Origin: an uncultured Bacteroidota bacterium
GTDB lineage: Bacteria > Bacteroidota > Bacteroidia > Flavobacteriales > Schleiferiaceae
Assembly (NCBI GenBank): GCA_913056475.1
Contig: CAJXMS010000051.1
Coordinates: 1 to 11,330, forward strand
Direction of reading: 5' to 3'
DNA: 11,330 nt
Positions within the stretch are counted from its first letter, which is position 1. Every line of letters begins with the position of its first letter. Under the pieces are notes generated by a model. That model was not told where the DNA came from and did no database searches. It worked only from the letters and a program-made list of their open reading frames with translations. A program made the position numbers and the translations under genes. Below, piece by piece: positions 1-6,500 of the stretch.

Positions 1-384
1 GCCAAACATAGAAATGAATCTTCCCTGGCGGGAAATGTAGAGATGGCGAATTATGTGTCCCCCGCCATCGTAACTACCGGTGAAGAAATAGTCTGGCCTC
101 CCCATGCTACCCAGGTGGTACATGGGTTTAAAGCCGGAGGTACCGCTTCCATCAGGCTGCCCGTCGTTGTCCCAATCTACCTGCGCCGGGTCGGGGTCAA
201 AAATGATGTTGGCGGTCTGGATAAAATGTTTATCCCAATGACCTTTCTTATGAGAGAGGTCGATGAGGTCCTCGGCGGAGGCGATTTGGTACGGATCGCT
301 GGCGGTGCCACTTCCCCCGGCGTATTGAGCCTGAGCAGGGGCTATGAGCAGAAAGCTTAGAAAGAGCAGACAAAATTTGAACAT
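1..384 (-). CDS. Secreted surface protein, N-terminal part (partial, runs off left edge)
   Basis: The minus strand is open from an ATG at 384-382 to the window edge, giving 128 codons with no stop. The protein starts with a clear Sec signal peptide (MFKFCLLFLSFLLIAPAQAQ, cleavage expected after AQA). Next comes YAGGSGTASDPYQI, then a segment with AEDLIDLS, HFIQTANI, and a DWDNDGQPDGSG stretch followed by FTGSYDGGGHII. In Bacteroidota this arrangement (GxGTxxDPYQIxxxxDL, then 'DxHFIQTADI', then 'FTGSYDGxGHxIxxLYI') is typical of the N-terminus of large secreted surface proteins with GLUG-like beta-solenoid repeats, often T9SS substrates. The missing C-terminus means repeats and sorting signal cannot be checked. 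A weak AAGG lies just upstream of the start. The 105-codon frame on the opposite strand is its shadow. The reading frame and signal peptide are seen directly; the family assignment is recognition from memory. Confidence 0.85.
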   Translation of the reverse strand, partial: MFKFCLLFLSFLLIAPAQAQYAGGSGTASDPYQIASAEDLIDLSHKKGHWDKHFIQTANIIFDPDPAQVDWDNDGQPDGSGTSGFKPMYHLGSMGRPDYFFTGSYDGGGHIIRHLYISRQGRFISMFG

Positions 385-403
385 GACCTTGCTTTTTTTG
401 GGC

Positions 404-411
404 CAAACTTA
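404..411 (-). promoter_or_regulatory. Possible Bacteroidota -7 box of the minus-strand surface gene
   Basis: On the minus strand this reads TAAGTTTG, an exact match to the Bacteroidota -7 consensus TAnnTTTG, ending 19 bp before the start codon at 384. No convincing -33 TTTG box is present at the usual spacing, so the call rests on one element and position only. Confidence 0.3.
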
Positions 412-461
412 CCGCCAGCCCGGGTTATTGGGAAGAGAGGGAGAAGGCCATGTCATGCCCC

Positions 462-494
462 GGGAGGAAATGGGAAGGATTGGGAGGTTTTGGG
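462..494 (+). repeat. Four GGG runs with exact 10-bp period (putative G-quadruplex)
   Basis: GGG occurs at 462-464, 472-474, 482-484 and 492-494, separated by three loops of exactly seven bases. The units are GGGAGGAAAT, GGGAAGGATT and GGGAGGTTTT, followed by GGGAAATATA. Three further GGG runs lie at 422, 430 and 439. The pattern fits the generic G3-N7 quadruplex rule and also a helically phased 10-bp repeat. It lies about 80-110 bp upstream of the minus-strand gene start, on that gene's template strand. No function is demonstrated. Confidence 0.5.
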
Positions 495-737
495 AAATAT
501 ATAAATGACGGTTTTACTGGTTTTGTCAAGAGATTGGGGGGCGATGAAAGGTCAATAGGGGTGACAAGAGGGCTTCTGCAAGGGAGATGTTTTGGGTAAA
601 GGCAAGCGGGTTGGTCTGCGGAGCTTAACACAAATAAGAAGAATGCGGGGCGCTAGGCCGGGAGAAGGGACTTTGCTTGGTGCGGGTCTTTTTTACAGGT
701 GGGTAGGGGCGGGCATTTTTAACTTAAAGGGTTTTGG

Positions 738-760
738 TTTTAAAAAAAAATTTTTTAAAA
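738..760. promoter_or_regulatory. Long A/T tract upstream of the regulator gene
   Basis: Runs of 4 T, 9 A, 6 T and 4 A follow one another without interruption (738-760) and lead into a TATA-rich stretch to about 800. Such A-tracts bend DNA and may act as an upstream promoter element or a nucleoid-protein site. The tract lies about 175-200 bp before the chosen start at 936. No -33/-7 pair with correct spacing was found near it, so only a general regulatory role is suggested. Confidence 0.3.
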
Positions 761-782
761 TATAGAAAAACAGATGAATATA

Positions 783-802
783 TATAACAAGAGTGTATAA
801 CA
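783..802 (+). repeat. Direct repeat TATAACA, 13-bp spacing
   Basis: TATAACA occurs at 783-789 and again at 796-802. AraC-type regulators often bind direct repeats, so this could be an operator near the TPR/AraC gene. The repeat is short and lies in A/T-rich DNA, so chance is a real possibility. Confidence 0.2.
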
Positions 803-829
803 GCGCTTGTACAGTGAGAAGAGTATTTT

Positions 830-844
830 GTCCTTTAAGAGGAC
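830..844. promoter_or_regulatory. Small hairpin in the regulator leader
   Basis: The arms GTCCT (830-834) and AGGAC (840-844) are perfect complements around a 5-base loop, with one extra T-G wobble possible in RNA. There is no T-run after it, so it is not a terminator. It could be a leader structure or an operator. Confidence 0.25.
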
Positions 845-884
845 GAAAGGAGAATACCTACATTTATGGGTGTATTAAGATGGG

Positions 885-906
885 AATGCAAAGAGCATTG
901 TGCATT
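885..906. promoter_or_regulatory. Inverted repeat just upstream of the regulator start
   Basis: AATGCA (885-890) and TGCATT (901-906) are perfect complements separated by ten bases, centred about 40 bp before the preferred start codon at 936. It might be an operator (possibly autoregulatory) or a leader hairpin. The arms are only 6 bp. Confidence 0.25.
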
Positions 907-935
907 GCTAAATGAGGGAAAAGAAAGATCTAAAA

Positions 936-2597
936 ATGAAATCTAAACGGGGCATCAGCTTTTTGGGGCTACTGGCGGCGTTGACGCTGGCGGTAGGAGT
1001 AAAGGGGGCACCCGCCGGTGACCAGGTATCGGTCCACTACCGCGTGCAAGCGGCCGTAAAAGCCCTGGAAAGCGGTGATTTAGGGGGGGTAGATTCCCTG
1101 ATGAAACCGTTGGATTATGAACAAGTTACCACGCTTTCGGAGAAGTGGGCGGCCTACGGTTTAAAAATGCTGGCCGTAGCAGCTTATTACCAGGAATCGT
1201 TTAAATTGTCCAACGCCTACTACAGCCTGCTTCTAAAGAATCCTTATAGCCAGAAAGATCGAGAATTGCGAGCGGATTGTCACAACAATCGCGGCATAAA
1301 TTACGAGATGTTGGGTTTGTTGGATTCGGCCTATCACAACTACCGTCGCTCGCTGGCCTTTGAACAGAAACGGGGGGATAGTCTGGGCTTGGCGCAGTCC
1401 TGGGTCAATTTGAGTTTATTAGCGGGTAAGCTGGGGTATTACGAGGAGAGCCAGGCTTACGGAGATCGAGCACGCGCCTATTTCACCCGGGAAGGGCAGC
1501 CTGCCTGGCATTCTTTAGCGGCCCGAAACCTGGGGTTGGTGGAAATGTGGCGAGGTCGCTATGACACGGCCCTGGTTTTTTTCCGGGAAGCCCGGCGTTT
1601 AGATCTGCGGCGGGGAGACACCTTAGCCGTTTACCGGGTAGAAACGAATATGGCCAACGCGCTATTGGAGAAGGGCCAGTACGAAAAAGCCCAGGCGCTT
1701 TTGGACCGGGCGACCCTTCGTTTCGAGGCACAAAGACACCGCAAGGCCACCCTGGTACGCAATTTAGCGCGCGTGGACCTGGCCCTTGCCCGGGAAAACT
1801 TTGGCCTGGCCCGCACTTTAACGGAGGAAAGTTTACTTCCTTACCTGGAAAAAATCAAGCAGCTGGGGCTATACGAGCAACTGCTCATGTTACGGATGCA
1901 GTTAGCGGGGGGCGTGGGGCAGCATCGCAAGATGCGTTCCTTAAGCGATGCCCTTGCGGCTTATCAGCGGGAGCAGCGGCGGTCGCAAACCCGGGTTATC
2001 TGGCGGGAACAGAAATTGCAGGAAGCCATTGAAAAGGGCGGTTCCGGCTATGTGAGCCGCGATCCCCAGGGGGGCCATTTTAAGGGCATTCCCCTTAATT
2101 GGTGGGGGCCTCTTCTGTTTGGGCTCATAATCGGTGGGATTGCCTTTTGGCGCTACGGTCGCCGGATGAGCTGGTGGCGCCGCCCCACGAAGATCGGGCA
2201 TTCCCTTTTCAAATCGCCCCGGCGAGAAGGGGCGGGGGAAAGTACAGAAGCTTATAATACCGTCCTTTACGAACGCCTGGAACGTTACATGGCCCAGGAA
2301 GAGCGTTTTCGAGATCCGGAATGCAATCTTTCTTTAGTGGCCCGGGAGCTCGGGACCAACGTCAGTTACCTTTCCCGCGCCGTCAATCAAGGCAGCGGCA
2401 CCAATTTTCGCGGCTACCTTAATAAATGGCGCATCGAGACGGCCAAAAAGGAGCTTATAAACTTAGACGGCTCCCAGACGGTGGCCGAAGTAGGCTATAA
2501 CGTGGGCTACAAATCGCCCAGTGTTTTTACCCGGGTATTCAAAGAGGCGGTAGGGCTTCCGCCCAAAGCTTTCTCCAGGCCCCTGGCAGGTCACTAA
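936..2597 (+). CDS. TPR-repeat, membrane-spanning AraC-family transcriptional regulator
   Basis: The protein has 553 residues from this start. Domains in order: signal peptide (about 1-25, MKSKRGISFLGLLAALTLAV then VKGA); helical TPR-like region (about 100-310, with repeat signatures such as NNRGINYEMLGLLDSAYHNY and ARNLGLVEMWRGRYDTALVF); a hydrophobic membrane segment (about 389-408, WWGPLLFGLIIGGIAFW) bounded by arginines; and a C-terminal AraC-type double helix-turn-helix (about 440-548). The HTH includes LSLVARELGTNVSYLSRAVN and the second-helix signature EVGYNVGYKSPSVFTRVFKE. The expected topology is periplasmic TPR sensor and cytoplasmic DNA-binding domain, a one-component signalling layout well known in Bacteroidota. 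Start choice: an in-frame ATG at 912 adds eight charged residues. The ATG at 936 gives a standard signal-peptide n-region and has an A-rich upstream context, so it is preferred. The ligand and target genes are unknown. Control of the adjacent surface-protein genes is plausible but inferred only from proximity. Confidence 0.88.
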   Translation: MKSKRGISFLGLLAALTLAVGVKGAPAGDQVSVHYRVQAAVKALESGDLGGVDSLMKPLDYEQVTTLSEKWAAYGLKMLAVAAYYQESFKLSNAYYSLLLKNPYSQKDRELRADCHNNRGINYEMLGLLDSAYHNYRRSLAFEQKRGDSLGLAQSWVNLSLLAGKLGYYEESQAYGDRARAYFTREGQPAWHSLAARNLGLVEMWRGRYDTALVFFREARRLDLRRGDTLAVYRVETNMANALLEKGQYEKAQALLDRATLRFEAQRHRKATLVRNLARVDLALARENFGLARTLTEESLLPYLEKIKQLGLYEQLLMLRMQLAGGVGQHRKMRSLSDALAAYQREQRRSQTRVIWREQKLQEAIEKGGSGYVSRDPQGGHFKGIPLNWWGPLLFGLIIGGIAFWRYGRRMSWWRRPTKIGHSLFKSPRREGAGESTEAYNTVLYERLERYMAQEERFRDPECNLSLVARELGTNVSYLSRAVNQGSGTNFRGYLNKWRIETAKKELINLDGSQTVAEVGYNVGYKSPSVFTRVFKEAVGLPPKAFSRPLAGH

Positions 2598-2984
2598 GGA
2601 GCTCTTGCCTGCTTTCCCGGGATTCTGCACCTTATTCATTTTTCTAGTGGCTGCTCTTTAGGCCTCCCGGCCAAATGTGCTTTGGGACGCCGGATACTAA
2701 GATCTTTATTATGGGTAGGAGCCAGGGAAGGGCTTAAGCTCTAAAAGGGGGCTTCTATGTTGATGCCCCGACGGGAAAGGGTAACCGCAAACATTTTTTG
2801 GAGAGCCACTGGTAGGATTCGGCCTTAGGTAGCGCGCTTTGGGAGTTGATAATTTATAAAAAAGCAAAAAAACCAAGGCCAAAGCAAAATAATTCTCGGT
2901 TTTGCAAAGGTTTTGTGCTCGGTTATAGCAAGTGCTAAAGCGCAAATCCTTTTTGCTTTGTGGAAAATTAAAAGTTTAAATCCC
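2598..2984. other. Gene-poor intergenic stretch of 387 bp
   Basis: No supported gene is present. A 78-codon minus-strand frame (2945-2709) has no recognisable features and is not called. A perfect 5-bp hairpin (CCAAA 2671-2675, TTTGG 2681-2685) lies about 75 bp after the regulator stop, but there is no T-run, so it is at best a weak transcript end. The last 130 bp are A/T-rich and probably contain the promoter of the next gene, but no clear TAnnTTTG box was found. Confidence 0.5.
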
Positions 2985-3392
2985 ATGAAAGTAATCGCAA
3001 GCCTTTTCCTGATGGTCCTTGGTACCGTGCTCTCGGCTCAATCCGTAGAATCCAATAATGTTTCTATGGAGGTGCTGTTTGAAAACGAAATCGTAAAAGT
3101 AGAAATGGATACCGAGGTCTGCGGCGACCCTCATTCTGATCTGGAATTTGAATACTACATGCTTACCGTATCCAATAAGAGCGCAGAAAAACTGAATCTG
3201 CAGTACTGGTCTCACGGCCATGAGAACGAAAGTTCAGAGTTTTTCCATTCGCTCATCTTAGCGCCGGGCCAAACGCTGGAAGGAACTTGTACGGCGGAGC
3301 CTGGCAATGGGCTTAAATTTTTCCGTAAGGACGTGGGTACGGAAGAAGTGCGCAAGCTAAAGCTGGTAGATTTTAGTGTAAACCGGCTTTAA
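2985..3392 (+). CDS. Small secreted or periplasmic protein of unknown function
   Basis: The protein has 135 residues and opens with a signal peptide (MKVIASLFLMVLGTVLSAQ, cleavage expected after SAQ). There is no cysteine at +1, so it is not a lipoprotein. An in-frame ATG at 2913 would put 24 residues in front of the signal peptide, so 2985 is chosen. The mature chain of about 116 residues is acidic, looks rich in beta-strands (VSMEVLFENEIVKVEMD, FEYYMLTVSNKS) and has two cysteines (in EVCGD and GTCTAE) that could form a disulfide. I do not recognise a family. The pattern 'strand, extracellular polar loop, LAPGQTLEG' resembles a small beta-sandwich (Ig-like) fold, but that is impression only. 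It sits between the regulator and the giant adhesin on the same strand, and a candidate terminator follows, so it is probably its own transcription unit. Confidence 0.8.
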   Translation: MKVIASLFLMVLGTVLSAQSVESNNVSMEVLFENEIVKVEMDTEVCGDPHSDLEFEYYMLTVSNKSAEKLNLQYWSHGHENESSEFFHSLILAPGQTLEGTCTAEPGNGLKFFRKDVGTEEVRKLKLVDFSVNRL

Positions 3393-3398
3393 AAAAGC

Positions 3399-3430
3399 AG
3401 ATCGGGGCATTTTCAGCTCCCCTCTGATCT
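3399..3430 (+). terminator. Hairpin terminator candidate after the small secreted protein
   Basis: Arms AGATC-GGGG (3399-3407) and CCCC...GATCT (3419-3422, 3426-3430) pair with a 3-base bulge and lie 7 bp after the stop codon. The tail is only TTAATT, and a run of six A precedes the hairpin, so termination could be weak or bidirectional. Confidence 0.5.
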
Positions 3431-3573
3431 TAATTGGTTCAAATAACGCCATTTCTTGCTTAATGGCCTGAGTACAATATATGGATTGTGGGGTTTGTCC
3501 GTGCTGGGAGCCCTCCGAAAGAACAGAGAACTACCGTTGATACGAATGTCGTGATAGTCAAATTATAAAAGTT

Positions 3574-6500
3574 ATGAAAAAGAGATTACAAAAGTGGATA
3601 GCCCTGGGCATGTTGCTATTGCCGGCATTGCCGGTTTTGGGGCATGGCGTTTTGGTCGGTTATCAAATAGGGAGTTTTCCCGGCGGAAATAACGTTCGCG
3701 TGTGGATTGAGCACTGGCATGGCGCTGCTACCAACGTTAGTAGTTTTCCCCTGCAGTATCGCATCAATACGAATAACAACACAGGAAATACCGTCACTAC
3801 CTTTGCCACCGGCTATGTCAATGGGCAAGATTCGGTAACGCTCCAGAATAATCAGAACGATATCATTTTCTTGGACGGGGCCTGTTCCGGCGCAGATACC
3901 TACGGAGACTGGGTTTACTGGGATTTTAATATTTCTGTATGTTCCACCAATCCTACGGAATTAGAGATCGTAGCGGGCACCGCCGCTACTACAATGGAAG
4001 GGTGTAGCTCGCTCTATCCGCAGACTATAGGGGGGATTAACGCTCCTAAGATAAGTGCCGGCAAGGTCACTTATGCCTGTAGCCCCACTACGGTAGATCC
4101 CAGCACGCTTACGAATTACACGGTCAATTCATTATGCGATCCGAACCCTGATGTAACGCTTAGTTACGGCGGATCCTCCTGGCAGGTAGGGACCACCCCT
4201 GTGCCTACCTGGAACGTCACAGGCCCCGGTCAAGTTACCATTACGGCGCTGGACAAGCAAACGCAGCTTTCCTCTACCAGCAGTTTCCAAATTGATTTTA
4301 ACGACAATACTCCGCCTACGCTTAGTGCCAACGTATCCCAGTTTAATTTATACCTGGATTCTACCGGTAATGTGCAGGTGCCCAATACTTCGGCGGTGAT
4401 CAGTCAGCTCGGAGATAATTGTGGGGTAGATACCGTATACTATACCCAGGAGCAATACACCTGCGCCGATCTAGACCCTTCATCGGTAGCCACGGCCTTT
4501 GATTTTAACACGGGCAGCTTGCCCGCGGGCTGGAACTCTTCCCCCTTCTCGGTCGGTCAGCCTTGTGACCCGGCTACCGGTAATACGCCGGATAACTCGA
4601 ATTACTTCTGGGCCACCAATAATTCCCCTTCCGGTATTCGCTTCGTGGAAACCAATGCCCTGGACGTTTCCCTGGGCGGTTCGCTCGACTTTTACATCCG
4701 CTACGGAGATGACGATCCCAGCAACGGTTGCGAGGATGGGGATCAGGCCTCCGAAGAGGTGTATCTGCAGTATTCCACAGACGGTGGGAATAACTGGGTG
4801 ACTTTTTATGATCAATGGGATATCACCGGAAATCCAGAGCCCTGGTACCGGTGGTATTTTAATTCTATTCCTATTCCTTCCGCCGCCCAGACCACGAACA
4901 CCAAATTCCGTTGGTATCAGCCCCAAAACAGCGGCTCTTCTTTTGATAACTGGGGGCTTGAGGACGTTAGTGTATCCGCTACGCAGTTATTGCAAACCAG
5001 TTTGGTAGCAAAAGATGCTACCGGCAATGCCACCACCGTCAATTTTGCGGTGGATGTTATCGATACCCTGGCACCTGTTTTACAATTCAATCAGGACACT
5101 ACCCTGGCATTGGATGCCAATGGCATGGTTTCCTTGAGTCCCATGGATCTTGACGAGGGCTCCTATGACAATTGTAGCGTAGATTCTATTAATCTGGACC
5201 AAACTACCTTCAGCTGCGCAGACCTCGGTACACGGAACGTGGCAATCGAAGCCATTGATAATTCGGGAAATCGCAGCGTAGACAGTGTCCAGCTGACCAT
5301 CATAGATACTATCCAGCCGGAGGTAGCGGCCGAGGATTTTACCGTTTATTTGGACAGCAGTGGTACTGCCAACATTACCGCGCAGGACCTTTTAGAGACG
5401 GATAGTGCCTATTTTTCCTTCAATAGCGGAAACTACGACGGCGAAATTTCCTTTGAAATATACGGCCCGGATGGCAGCCTGATCCAGAATTTTAGCTCAA
5501 CGCCTACGCCGGGACTTTTCTTAACAGACTATACCGGCTTCACCAGTTGCGCCGGTAGCTGCGGTTTTACCATTATTGGCTATGACAGTTTTGGCGATGG
5601 ATGGAACGGGGCCTCGATTGATGTCACTATTGGGGGCGTTACCAGTAACTTTACTTTTAATAATGGCAGCATCGATAGCACCGTCATCGCTTTTAATACA
5701 AATGATAACTGTTCTATCGATAGTCTTTTTATTTCACAGCAAGTGCTTAGTTGCGCAGACGCCCCGCAGCAAGATGTGATCCTCTACGCGGCCGATGGCA
5801 GTGGCAACCTCGGTCAGGATACGGCGAGGGTAACCATTGTTGATACCCTGGCCCCCTCTATTGCCAGCAGTCTTTCCCTCTTAGATGTTTATCTTGATTC
5901 TAACGGAATAGGCATTGCTCCAGACTCATCTGCGGTGCTTAGCCAGCAAAGTGATAATTGTGGCATAGATACTTTTTACTACAGCCAGGCCCAGTTCACC
6001 TGTAGCGATGTGGATCCTTCTCTAGTGGCCACCGCCTTTGATTTTAACACGGGCAGCTTGCCCGCGGGCTGGAACTCCTCCCCCTTCTCGGTGGGTCAGC
6101 CCTGTGACTCGGCTACCGGTAATACGCCGGATAACTCGAATTATTTCTGGGCCACCAATAATGCCCCTTCCGGTATTCGCTTCGTGGAAACCAATGCCCT
6201 GGACGTTTCCCTGGGCGGTTCGCTCGACTTTTACATCCGCTACGGGGATGACGATCCCAGTAACGGCTGCGAGGATGGGGATCAAGCCTCCGAAGAGGTG
6301 TATTTGCAGTATTCTACAGACGGTGGGAATAACTGGGTTACCTTTTATGATCAATGGGATATCACCGGAAATCCAGAGCCCTGGTACCGTTGGTATTATA
6401 ACTCGATTCCCATTCCGGATTCGGCCCAGACCACAAACACCAAATTCCGTTGGTACCAGCCCCAGAATAGCGGCTCTTCCTTTGATAACTGGGGACTTGA

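Larger units (their letters stand above)
385..935. other. Divergent intergenic region, no credible gene
   Basis: This stretch separates the minus-strand surface gene from the plus-strand regulator. The plus strand is G-rich from about 415 to 720 and A/T-rich from about 720 to 800. A 68-codon minus-strand frame (631-425) is low-complexity, proline-rich and lacks any signal or domain, so it is not called. No tRNA, rRNA or IS end is seen. Small structures inside it are listed separately. Confidence 0.6.

Noticed and set aside
43..360. 105-codon plus-strand frame at the left edge
   Set aside because: It has no domain or signal, and the minus strand of the same bases encodes a convincing signal peptide and surface-protein motif.
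425..631. 68-codon minus-strand frame in the divergent intergenic region
   Set aside because: Proline/serine-rich translation created by the G-rich plus strand. No start context, signal or recognisable domain.
824..830. TATTTTG as a -7 promoter box for the regulator
   Set aside because: It lacks one base of TAnnTTTG, and the nearest TTG is 14 bp upstream, too close for the usual spacing.
2738..2815. Short plus-strand stretch reading GGFYVDAPTGKGNRKHF then a stop
   Set aside because: It looks somewhat protein-like and could be a gene remnant, but about 25 codons bounded by stops and without a start are not enough to support a call.
2709..2945. 78-codon minus-strand frame between regulator and small secreted protein
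   Set aside because: The translation lacks any known pattern, and the region is A/T-rich promoter-like DNA.
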